From positions 1,986,501 through 2,050,500 of the forward strand of contig JANEZZ010001956.1 of the NCBI GenBank assembly GCA_026122225.1: a stretch of DNA of 64,000 bases, in the 5' to 3' direction. Source of the stretch: Heloderma charlesbogerti (taxonomy: Eukaryota; Chordata; Lepidosauria; Squamata; Helodermatidae). Both the position numbers and the translations under genes were made by a program. This document shows, piece by piece, positions 51,101 through 63,100 of the stretch. Numbering within the stretch: the stretch's first letter is position 1; each line of letters starts with the position of its first letter. The notes under the pieces are model-generated. The model worked only from the letters and a program-made list of their open reading frames with translations, did no database searches and had not been told where the DNA came from.

Positions 51101-54100
51101 CAACCAGCGCAGTGGGGAAGAATACTTTCGAGATCTCCAAAGCTACAGGAAGTTATAATACACATCAGTGCAGAACACCCTTCTTAAGTTGGAGAGCTGT
51201 GTGTTCTGTTAGAATCTACTTTAGAAAGGTAAACACACCTCCCCTGATCTTTCATTGTACTTGTCACAAACCAGACCCAGCAATTTGCTGACGTACAGAA
51301 CGTGCACTATAATTAGCAAGCTGGCATCAAGTGAGGTATTTCAATCTGTTGGAAACTCAGGTGATTTTCTGCAATACAATGCCAAAAGATGTAACAGTTT
51401 GAAGTTTCTTCTAATAAGAAAATAAAATTCCAAAGGGTTTATTCAACATCTGGATAGCAATTGGACTTATATAAAGACAGCCATGGGGAAGAGAAGAGCA
51501 AACTCCCAAGAACAAATTCATCTACAGTCAGGGCCAGAAATACTGGAACAAGGATAACTGTTTGGCAGTTGGCCTCTGTACACCACCACATTGAAGTTGA
51601 AAGGAAACACACCCAGATGGGAGCAAAGTCAGGACATTCAGCTGTAATTCAAGGGGTTTCACAAAAGTGGGGCACTAACCATTCAGAAAGGACAGCCAGT
51701 GGCATACACACACCCATCGTTGATGGCTCTTAAGTAATGGAATGAATGGCCAACAACTAGCTGCATGGCCAGGCGTGGCCTGTTTCCTGGGTACCCCATG
51801 ACCAATCAAGCACATAGAAGGCCTGGAGGTGGTTCTCAGTGTTACATTTGCATTTGGTAGCTGTACACTGGAACCCCCAACATGAGGTCCAAAGAGGTGT
51901 CCATGCGAGTGAAGGAGGCCATCATTAGGCTGAGGAAACAACATAAACCCATCAGAGATAGCAAAAACAGTGGGAGTGGCCAACACAACAGTTTGGAACA
52001 TCCTGAAAAAGAAGGAATTAACTGGCAAGCTCAGCAACAGCAAAAGGCCTGGAAGACCACGGAAGACAACTAAAGTGGATGACCGCAGAATGCTGCTCAT
52101 GGTGAAGAGGAACCCTTTCACAACATCTAGCCAGGTCAAGAATGCTCTTGAGGAGGTAGGCATGTCATTGTCAACATCTACAGTCAAGAGATGGCTTTAT
52201 GAATGTAAATACAGAGGCTTCACAACAAGGTGCAAACCACTGGTAACGCTCAAGAACAGACAGGCCAGATTAGCCTTTGCCAGCAAACACCTAAAAAAGC
52301 CTGCCCAGTACTGGAATAAGATTCTTTGGACTGAAGAAACCAAGATGAACTTGTACCAGAATGATGGGAAGAGAAAAGTATGGAGAAGGAAAGGAACAGC
52401 TCACGATCCAAAGCATACCACATCATCTGTCAAACATGGTGGAGGCAGTGATATGGCATGGGCATGTATGGCTGCCAATGGAACCGAGTCACTGGTGTTT
52501 ATTGATGACCAGACTGCTGATAAAAGCAGCAGGATGAATTCTGAAGTGTATCGGGCTATACTTTCTGCTCAGATTCAGCCAAATGCTGCCAAACTGATAC
52601 GACAACGCTTCGTATTTCAGATGGATAATGACCCAAAACATACAGCAAAAACTACCCAAGAGTTTCTGAAGGCAAAGAAGTGGGATGTTCTTCAATGGCC
52701 AAGTCAGTCACCTGATCTCCACCCAATAGAGCATGCTTTTCACTTACTGAAGAGCCAGGGCCTGCAGGAGAAGCTGCCACCACCGGGGAAGAGGCGTGCC
52801 TGCTGCTGCTGCTGGGCCTGCTGCTGCTGCGCCGCCACCGCCACTATCACTACCGTGGACTCCTGCCTGGCAGTATTTTTAATGGGGATTTTTTAATTGT
52901 TTTTTTAAATTTCTGGGGGATTCTGTTACGTTTTAGGGGTGGGTAGCCTGCCTGATAGGCGGGAGCGAGGGGGCATGTGTCCCCCTGATGGAGGCAGTAG
53001 GGGGAGTGTTGGGGGCCAGAACACACCGAGGCTGGGCGGCAAGTGCTGGCGGCGCGCTAGGGGCAGGCAATGCCAGGTAAGGGGAACAAGGGAGAGATGT
53101 GTAGTATCTGTCCCCTGCTCCATGCCTGTCCAGGGCCAAAAGATGGCTGGGGGAGGCGTGACTCCATCTGCTGGCCTTCGTTTGCTGCTCTGCAATGCCA
53201 GGTCTGTTACCCAGAAAACCTCCCTCATCCATGACATGATCCTGGATGAGGGTGCAGACTTGGCATGTATTACGGTGACCTGGCTGGCCGAGGCTGCTGC
53301 TCTAACCCTTGCAGCCATGTGTCCAGCCAGATTTTCGTATGCACAGCAGCCGAGGGCTGGGGATCGGGGAGGGGGAGTGGCTGTTATCTACCGAGAGTCC
53401 TTGGTCTTCACCAGACCCCCTCTCCAGGAGACCAAGGTTGCTGAGTGCATGTACTGGAGGTTGGGCCCAAAGGGCAGTCTGGGGATTCTGCTCGTGTACC
53501 ATCCACCCCACTGCACGACTGACTCCCTGGCCGAGGTGCTTGAGGTGGTCTCTGATGTGCGTGTACAGTCCCCTAACTTATTGGTGTTGGGGGACTTCAA
53601 CATACATTCAGAGGCCATCCTCACATGAGCACCTCGGGACTTCATGGAGACCATGGCTTCCTGGGAGCTGTACCCTATTCTAACTGGGCCCACCCATGTA
53701 GCCGGTCATGCACCAGACCTTGTGTTTGTTTCTGGAGAAGCGGGGAGTGATCTGGAAGTCGGAGGTATATCCACCACCCCCTTGTCATGGTCAGATCACT
53801 ATCTGGTGATGTTAGACTTCTCGGTTTCACACCCCCTCCGCAGGGGTGGAGGACCCATTAAAATGGTCCGCCCCAGGCGTCTTATGGATCCGAATGGATT
53901 CCTGAAAGAGCTTGGGGATTCTCTGGAGCACGCCAACGGCCACTCAATTGAGACCCTGGTGGGTGGCTGGAATGTTGCAATCACTGGGGCATTAGAGATG
54001 GCTAGAGCGCCGGTGGCAGAAGTCTCGCTTCAAAGACGATCAGAGATGGGCTAGATCTGAATCTTCAGCCTATCACATGGCGGTGAAGGCAGCAAAAAAG

Positions 54101-57100
54101 GAATATTATGCTGCCTCTATCGCGTCTGCAGAGTGCTGTCCCAGGAGGCTGTTCCAAGTGGTCTGGAGCCTGGTCGGTCCTGTGGCTCTGGAACCACAGG
54201 AGCATTCTAAGGCCTCCTGTGAGGCCTTGGCAAGGCACTTTGCAGATAAAATTGATCAGATTAGGAGTGTTACTCCGCACGCTGTGGATACAGTTAGTGA
54301 GCAAGAGGCGACCTGTGGCAAACCAGTTTTGTGGGATCAGTTCCAGCTTCTTCCTTCTGATGGAGTGGACAAGGTGCTTTCATCTGCAAGGTCGACCACC
54401 TGCTTACTTGATCCTTGCCCATCTTGGCTCATTATGGGCTTCAAAGAGAGACTGGGTGAGGGGATCAGGGCAGTGGTGAACGCCTCCCTTGAGGAGGGAG
54501 TGATGCCATCAGCCCTCAAGGAGGAAGTGATAAGACCGCTCTTAAAGAAGCCCTCCTTGGATCCCCAAGTTCTGAACAACTTTTGCCCAGTCTCAAATTT
54601 GCCATTTTTAGGGATGTACGAAAGTGACTTACCTTTTCGCGGATTCTGTTCATGGGGGGGGGGGGAAGGTGTTCCATCCCTCCCCCCGGAATCCTCGATG
54701 GGGTGGGGGAGGTAATCCACTCCTCCCCCCCGGAATCCTCGATGGCCGGCTGTGCTCCGCAGCGGCTCCACGGAGCAGCCGGCCAGGCCCAGGCCAGGGC
54801 TGTCCGCAGCCGGATTTCCACGGAGGGCTCTGGGTAACAACAAAAAAGCAGCACGTACGCAAATGGCGGTGGCTGTGGCCGCCGCCATTTGCGTTCCTTA
54901 TTTTTCACGTAGTGGGCGTTATTTGCGTTCCCCTTTCTTTTCTTCGTCTTAGTCTACGTCAATATTGACGTAGACTAAGATGGCGAAAAATAAGGAATGC
55001 AAATGGCGGCGGCCGTAGCCATTTGCATACACATTTTTTTTTTTAAACCCAGACGTGATAGGCTACGTAAGTCTTTACATAGCCTATCACGTCTATGGGG
55101 GGTGAGGAAGACACAGACTGCAAATGGTGGCGTCGGGAGTCATTCGGAAGACCAGTTGCCGCCGCCGCTGAAGCCACCACCGGAGCCGCTGCCGCCCAGA
55201 ACATCCGCTCCAGGTAAGTCTCGTCCCGGGAGGGATCCGGGAGCGGGGGGGTGGCAGGCCGTTCTGAGATGGATTTCGGGGGGCCGAATGCACTGGCATT
55301 CAGCATCACCGAGATCCGTTGCAGAATTCTCTGACATCCCTAGCCATTTTTGGGCAAGGTGATTGAGCGGGTGGTGGAGATGCAGTTGAAGGCACACTTG
55401 GAAGAAGCCGATTATCTAGACCCATTTCAGTCAGGCTTCAGGCTTGGGCATGGGCCAGAAATGGCCTTGGTCACCTTGGTGGATGATATGAGGAGGGCTC
55501 TGGATAGGGCTGAATGCTCCTTCCTTGATCTCCTCGACCTCTCAGCGGCTTTTGATACCGTTGACCGCAGTATCCTCCTGGACCGCCTGGAGGGGTTGGG
55601 CATTGGAGACACCATATTGCGGTGGTTCCAGTCCTTCCTCTCCAGCAGGTACCAGAGGGTAGCACTGGGAGAGGAGGTTTTGGACCCGTGGCCACTCACT
55701 TGTGGAGTGCCACAGGGTTCCATCCTCTCCCCGATGCTATTTAACATCTATGTGAAACCGCTGGGGGCTATCATCAGGAGGTTTGGGGTGCGGTGTCATC
55801 AATATGCGGATGACACGCAGATCTACCTCTCGTTCAAATCTTCACCAAGGTTGGCCGTAGAATCCCTGTCCAAATGTCTGGAGACGGTGAGTGGCTGGAT
55901 GGGGAGGAATAAGCTTGACAAGACCGAGGTACTTTTGGTGGGAGACAAGAGGAGGCTGGGGGATGTTGACCTGGTGTTGAATGGGGTACGGCTACCCTTG
56001 AAAGACCAGGTCCGCAGCCTGGGGGTCATTTTGGACTCCCAGCTGTCCATGGAGGCTCAGGTGTCAGCTGTGAGCTGGACAGCGCTGTATCAACTCCATC
56101 TGATACGGCGGCTGCGCCCCTTCCCTCCTGACCATCTGCTCCCATCGGTAGTACATGCCCTGGTCTCCTCTCGTTTAGACTACTGTAATGCGCTCTATGT
56201 GGGGTTACCCTTGAAGATGGTTCAGAAGCTGCAGCTGGTACAGAATGCAGCAGCTCGCCTGATTAAAGGCAGCCGCCGGTGAGATCACATCACTCCAGTG
56301 CTGAAGGAGTTGCACTGGTTACCAGTTGTTTTCCGGGCCAAATTCAAGGTATTGGTTTTGACCTTTAAAACCCTATACGGTTCCGGCCCAGTCTATCTTA
56401 AGGAGCGCCTCCAGCAACACCAGACAGGCCGCTTAACAAGATCAGCCTTGGATGGCCTTCTCTCTGTCCCATCGGCCAGGGCAGCTAGGCTGGTGAGGAC
56501 AAGGGAGAGGGCCTTTTCTGTGGTGGCCCCCACTCTGTGGAACGCCTTCCCTAGGGAACTCCGTCATGCCCCCTCTTTAATGAGCTTCCACCGTGCATTA
56601 AAAATGTGGTTGTTCAGGCAGGCATTTGGGGTGGGTTAGGGTATTTTAGAAAATGTTTTTATTGTAGAATTGTATTGTTTTAAACTGTTTTATTATATGC
56701 TGTACATCACCCAGAGTGGCTGCGTGACCAGCCAGATGGGCAATTAATAAATTTAATTAATAAATAAATAAGTACTGAAGACAAGACTCAACACAGAAAA
56801 ACCCACAAACAAGCAGCAGCTGAAGGCAGCTGTAGTAAAGGCCTGGCAAAGCATCTCGAGGGAGGAAACTCAGCATTTGGTCATGTCCATGGGTTCCAGA
56901 CTTCAGGCGGTCATTGACTGCAAGGATTTTCATCCCGGTATTAAAGGCGATCCTTAAATCTGAAATGTTGTTGGTTTGTTCCATTACTTATGAGCCACCA
57001 ACGATGGGGGTGTGTGTATGCCACTGGCTGTACATCCTGAATGGTTAGTGCCCCACTTTTGTCACACCTCTTGAATTACAGCTGAAAGTCCTGACTTCGC

Positions 57101-60100
57101 TCCCCTCTGGGTGTGTTTCCTTTCAGCTTCAATGTGGTGGTGTACAGAAGCCAATTGCCAAAACAGTTATCCTTGTTCCAATATTTCTGGCCCTGACTGT
57201 AGGTTTGCATTCATCTTTAGCGAACACCAGCAGTGTTCATCATCAGCATTTGGAAGAGTGAGTACAGGGCTGATTGTTCCATCCCTAAAAGAGATATCAC
57301 AGAGCTGGAAAAGGCACAGCAAAGATCAACCAAAAGGATCACGAGGATAAAGGCTGAAGCATTTGTGCTGTTTTCTAAATGAAAAGATGATGACCACGAG
57401 AAGACGTGGTATTTACGCACATTGTGGAAAGAGAATTTTTCATCCTCTCTCAACACTGGAACTCAGAGTCATCCAAAGTCATCCAAAGAAACTAATTCAC
57501 AATAGATTCAAAACAGAACAAAAGAAATTAATTCATAATAGATTCAAAACAGAACAAAAGGAGTTACAAAAGACCTAGCTGCCAAAGCTCAGTCAGTACC
57601 TGGATGTGGTAACAGGCTGCATATGCACCAATAAACTGAAGCTCCATCCAGACAAGACGGATGTAGGCCTGGTTCACACGTAATGACAACCCAGAGTATG
57701 GGTTGTCATTGAATCGTGGGTTGTCTTTATGTGTCAACCATGCACTATAGTTTAACTCTGGGTTGGTTGTTAACCATGAGCAACCCAGGAAGAGAACCCA
57801 TCGTGTGTTGTTGGGTTGTGAACTCTGGGTTGTTCATGGTTACCAATCCATAGTTAAGCCATAGTGCACGGTTCGCATGTAGAGACAACCCAAGATTCAA
57901 CCCATACTCTGGGGTTGTTGTTCCATGAGAATCAGGTCGTACTGTTATAGCCAGTTGGTTCATCTGCCCAGGTAAAGTGATGTTCAACCTGTGCTTGAGA
58001 GGTAGCTGTGCTTCTGCTAAAGGAACATGTCCATAGTCTGTGGCTGCTCATGGGTTCATCTTTGCCACCTCCATGGCCTGGAGCACCTTTTACCAGCTTC
58101 ACAGCTATGGCCCTTTCTAAACAGAGAGCACCTTGGCTTAATTGCCCATGTCCTAGTAACCTGTTTGGATTACTCCAATGCACTGCACGTGGGCCTGACT
58201 TTGGAAACAATCTCCAAATCTCAGTTAGTTCAGAATATGGAAATGTCTACTGGCAACCAGAACACTGGCAGGGGTCAAGCATTCAGAACATACCACACCA
58301 CTTCTGGACCAGCTACACCAACTATCTGTTTGTAGTCCCACAACCAGCAAATTCTAAGAGCAACAAACCAACGTCCGCCAAACATTGTGGGAAAGTATTG
58401 CGAGAATATCAGCAAAAGGAAAATCATTCTGATTAATCTAGGAATACATTTCTATTTACAGGCAGTAACAGAGAGCCGCGGATATATGTCGGAATATGCA
58501 AATGGTCACCGGTGAAAAAGAAAAAAAGTTAACTAGGCTTACTTCACAGCAGCTGTCCCTAACTTGGTGCCCTCCAAATACTTTGGACTACAACTCCCAG
58601 CATTCCTGACTACTGGACATGCTGGCAGAGGCTAATGGGAACAGAAGTCCAAAAAATTTGGAAGCTGGGAGAGGCTGCTTTACGGTATCAGAACTGGTAC
58701 TGAGTAACTCCTAAGCCAAATACAGCCATTTCATATTACTCAAAGAACGGGCTGAAAGAGGTTCAGCACACCTGTCTCAAAATGTATGAATAAAATCACA
58801 ACAATAGTAGCATATGAACAGGCCATCAGGATCCTTCCCACAGGGCAGCTGGTGGTACATTTGTTGTTAATTTAGAATTATTTTTAGGCCACCTTTAAGA
58901 GTTGAACCCTTACATGGCTTGGAGGAGGGGTGGAAGGGAGGAATGAGAGCAGGCGCCTGGGGCAGTATCCAACAGCGTCATTCTGCAAACTCAAATAGTG
59001 CTAGTGAAGCTCCGCTGAATCTTTCCGTTACGCAAGCAGTTGCCTATTACCCTCGCACAACCATTGCACTGTGGTTGCACAAGAGTTATGCGCCACGTGT
59101 TGCACAATGGGTTACACAACAGGTTGCACAAGCATAATGCACAACCGTGCTTGTGCAAACATAACTTTAGTTGGATTCTTCTCTTGCACACAGTTCAGAA
59201 ACTAGTTTCCTCTAGCACTACACCATGTGTGCTAATGGCATGGCACAGCTGAATACTGCCCTTGGTGTTATCCTTGCCTATCCTCCCTCTCTCTTCCTTG
59301 ATCCTTCCCACAAGGCAGTTGAAGAAAGATGGCCAGGGGGTGGGGGGTGAGAACGTTTTACTTATTTATTGTGTTTCTATATTCTGCCTTTCTGAAGCCA
59401 ACTGAGGCAGTTTACAAAACATTCAGAAAATATAAAACTTTAATCAAATAAGCCCACAGTAAAACATTAAAAATAACCTTTAAAAACCCTAACAACATGA
59501 AAAGCCAAGTTAAAAAGATGTGTCTCGACCCCCTTCTTGAATGCAGAGGAAGCGGGGACCGGTCACAAGCCCAAAGGGCCTACGTTTCAGAATTTGGGAG
59601 TAACACAGGAGAAAACCCTTTCCCATGCGCCTGACAAGCGGTCCTTCTGCAAGCAAAGGTGTCTTCAAAAGGGCCTCTCCTGTGGATCTTAATAACCAAG
59701 CAGGTACATACAGAGCTAGGCTGTGCCTCAGAGGGAAGAGGAATTCCATCCCCGATGTCTTCCTCACCTGCCTCCCTTTATGTGGTAGCTGGGGCATCGC
59801 CATCAGATGAAATGTTTCAGGAAGAATGCTCTGTCAAGTTGCAAGGCTACAAAAAAACACTTTGAACTTGCTTCGCATTATTTATCCTGAATACCTTTTA
59901 TACTCTACTTACTTTCAGCTGAAAACGGCAATTTGTTCTCTCTGTGAGGCTCAGACGTTCACCTGAGCCCACCAATTTGGTACCATTGTGGCTAATTTCA
60001 ATAGATAACTTGATTTAAAGAAAAAGAAGTTCATGCAGTCCCGTCCTTCAGACTTCTCCCAAGGGGAAGGTAAGGTATCTGCTTGTGCTCTTTCCAATCT

Positions 60101-63100
60101 GCATTATTTTAGGTCACCCTTGCTCTGAAGGCATAATAATGTAGGCCGGTTTTAATTAGCTGTCTGGTGTGTGGCTTTCCCCGTGCACTGTGCAATAATT
60201 TTCATGGGCCCTGGTTCCCCACCCTCCACAAAAAAAGAATCTCCCCATTTACTTTTACTTCTTTTCTTTTCTTTTTTTTTTTTACCTAAAATAACCTTGG
60301 AGAGGTTGTTTAAAGGTAGAACACTTACCAGGGCAAAGGCAAGGGTAAGATTCAGTAGAGCCTGGTGGCTGCATTTTCAGTAGGGCTGGGCATCCATTCT
60401 GGGTTTTAGTCAGAAACAGCCAGAACTCTAAAGGAGCTATCCAAGGTGCTGGACCCTATCCCCAAAATAGGTTCAGCACCTTGGATAGCTTCTTCAGAGT
60501 TCTGGCTGGTTCTGACTAAAACCCAGAATGGATTCACAGCTCCACCAAAATCGGACCAAGCAGCCTCCACTGGTAAGATTGTAGGGATGCTCATGAAAGA
60601 TTCTTCCTGTGCTGTGCCAACTTGGTGCTGCAATATCTGTTACAGAGCCAGTGTGGTGTGGTGGTCAGAGTGTTGGACTGGGGCTTGGGAGATCCAGGTT
60701 CTAGTCCCCACTCGGACATGAAGCTCACTGGGTGACTTTGGGCCAGTCACCGACTCTCAGCCTACCTCACAAGGTTGCTGTTGTGATGATAAAATGGAGA
60801 GGTGGAGGAACATTTAAGCCACTTTAGGTTCCTTGCAAGGTGAAAAAATGCAGGATATAAATGTGATAATAAACAAATATGTATTGTAAACTGCCCTGGG
60901 ATAAACATTATGAAAGGTGGTACATAAACGCTCCCAGTGGGAGCTTTTGTGCTTCTAAGGCAGGGCTGTCAAACCGTTTTTGGCCCAGGGCTGGATTCTC
61001 CCCGAGACCAATCCATCAGGGGGCGGGCCCTCCCCCTGAAGCTCCTCCCCCTCATCATCCAGTCCCATGCCCACCCATTTTGCTTTTCTCAGCGCAGAGA
61101 GAGACACCAATTAGGCCCACAGGCCAGAGATTCCCATCCTTGCTCTAAGGGGTCAGGAGCGGGGGGAGACTTTCATTCAGAATCGTATCTGGGGAGAGAA
61201 GGGTGAAACCTCTGCTTCCTATGCGCTATGGTCCCAATGAAAGTTAGTGGCCCCAGACGCCAATTTTTTAAAATTGAAAATAATCCCCGCCCCGCCGACG
61301 CATTTAGCAGCATGTCTACATTTGCCCTTCTAGAGTTTGCAGCAATGAGGAGACTAAAAAGGTGTATTTGTAGTAAACCCGGGGGGGGGGATTCAAATCA
61401 GCCCTACTGATCTGTAAGTGTTACACCTGTCTTCACCTGCAGATGTCTTATTATATACACACCACAGCACATACTGCAGGGGTCTTCCCCAACACTGGCT
61501 GAGAGTGATGGGCATTGTAGTCCAACACATCCAGAGACTGCCAGCTTGTAGAAGGCTGTCCTGTTTTTTCATATACCTTCTTCTGGTTTTTCAGTACCTC
61601 CTGTTGAGGCAGCAAGGATGCTAGTTAGGAAGAGAATGAAATCAATTTCTCAAGAACAGTGGAAAATTACTCTGTTAATATCATGATTTTTAAAAAAAAT
61701 ATATTAGGCTTTTCCTTATGGCCAAGTCCTAGAATTTATCATTTACCTGCCAACTGCATCACTTGGTTAGCGAAAATATAACCCCGGAATTGAAAATCGT
61801 AATTGTGCTAATGTGGACTGGATAGAAACGTTCTGAATATGATGTCTCATAATCTTCTAAAACACACAATAGAAGTGTGCCAATTTATGAACCTCCTGAA
61901 CTCCTGCCTACTACAATAAAAAGATCACCTGCTCTGTGGTGCATTCTACAGACACACACACACACACCCCTAACTTGCATTTCTCTTTGAGTTACAGGAC
62001 ATCATTAAAAGGCATTGGGACAATATCCCACACCACTAAGGTATCATTTAACTCAAGCCATATTCCTCATTACCCTAGGTCAGTCTTCCCCAACCTGCTG
62101 CCCGCCAGATGCGTTGGACAATAAATCCCATTATCCCTGACCATCGGCCATGCTGCCTGTGACTGATAGGAATTGTAAACCAAAATGTCTGGAGGGCACC
62201 AGGTAAGGGAAGGCTGCCCTAGAAAATAACGTCAGTGATAGAGACCCCATCCCAACATAATGGCAAACCATGGTTTAGCGATATGCGAGTGAGCCACTTT
62301 GAAGATGGTTTGAGGGCTTGCACAAACCAGTTTGCCCAGTTTGGGAGAAACAGCAAACTTTGGTTTGCCAAGAACCCAGAAATAACATAGTCAGACTGCA
62401 CAAGGGGAGAAAGAGGGCACAGGCACAAGGTTTATGTGGCACCAAACCATGGTTTGCCATTATGTCTGAATGAGGGCCAGAGACTGTTGCTGTAATCGTA
62501 AGATGAGGCAAAAATCGCAGACAGTTTTTGTCTGTCACCTCAAACCTAGGAAGCGGAAGTCACAGCAACGTTTAGTATTTCAACAACAACACCCTCCCCC
62601 ATCACACAGATCTCTAGATTCACAGATATATCCCTTTTGATATATATCCCTTTTGAGTTGGAAACCAATAGAAGAAACTGCCCACTAAAATCAGTTTCCA
62701 TCCCAAAATAACTTATTTCCTGTGAGGGAAGGGGGAGAGAAAGAGGATAAACTGAAATGTCGATGATGTTCCTACTTTATACTGTTTACCCTTGCACAGC
62801 GGTTAAAGTATGACACCAACCTCAGTCCTTATGTTCAAATATAGTCAAACATGGACACCATTAAAACATATTTATCAAACACAAAAGCAATTGTAGGTAA
62901 TGGTTTTCCTGCAACACAAAGCTCCTTTTAAAAATTATTTTTAAACAATTTTTTTTTATCACACTCTTCCTTTAGAAAACACAGAACGGCTTATACAAGA
63001 CTCTTAATAGACTCCCATCCAGCCACTGATTCGAATCATACCTCCTCCGCTTCACCATTGACCCAGGAGGAGGTGCTGCCAAGCCATTTAACAGGTGACC

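Larger units (their letters stand above)
52753..56772 (+). mobile_element. L2-type (CR1 superfamily) LINE, near full length
   Basis: The insertion is flanked by an 8-bp target duplication tactgaag (52,745-52,752 and 56,773-56,780) made from Tc1 sequence. It has a GC-rich 5-prime UTR with CTG/CGC repeats, ORF2 with endonuclease and RT, and the tail taataaatttaattaataaa. Net of the hAT insert it is about 3.3 kb. The same family supplies the copy at 19,190-20,228. Confidence 0.9.
51882..56957 (+). pseudogene. Tc1 transposase, interrupted and frameshifted
   Basis: Reading starts [20 protein letters not shown] at 51,882. A one-base deletion near 51,957 shifts the frame, and it continues [17 protein letters not shown] with the GRPRKTT hook between the HTH domains. 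The DDE region shows ILWTEETK (the first catalytic Asp of the usual WTDE is Glu), [12 protein letters not shown] and SPDLHPIEH. The LINE is inserted after HLLK at 52,752, and the C-terminal part resumes in frame at 56,781 ([17 protein letters not shown]) to the stop at 56,955. It is inactive. Confidence 0.92.
51525..57199 (+). mobile_element. Tc1/mariner transposon, split by a LINE
   Basis: The ends are long inverted repeats of about 220 bp (51,525-51,743 and 56,979-57,199), both starting CAGTCAGGGCCAGAAATA. TA flanks both sides, as for all Tc1/mariner elements. Without the nested LINE and one target duplication, the element is 1,647 bp, the usual Tc1 length. It is closely similar to the Tc1 family known from fishes and amphibians. 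Confidence 0.95.

Noticed and set aside
52797..52850. Coding CTG/CGC (Cys/Ala-rich) extension of the Tc1 transposase
   Set aside because: The frame runs past the LINE insertion point at 52,752 into the L2 5-prime UTR. The extra residues are not part of the transposase.
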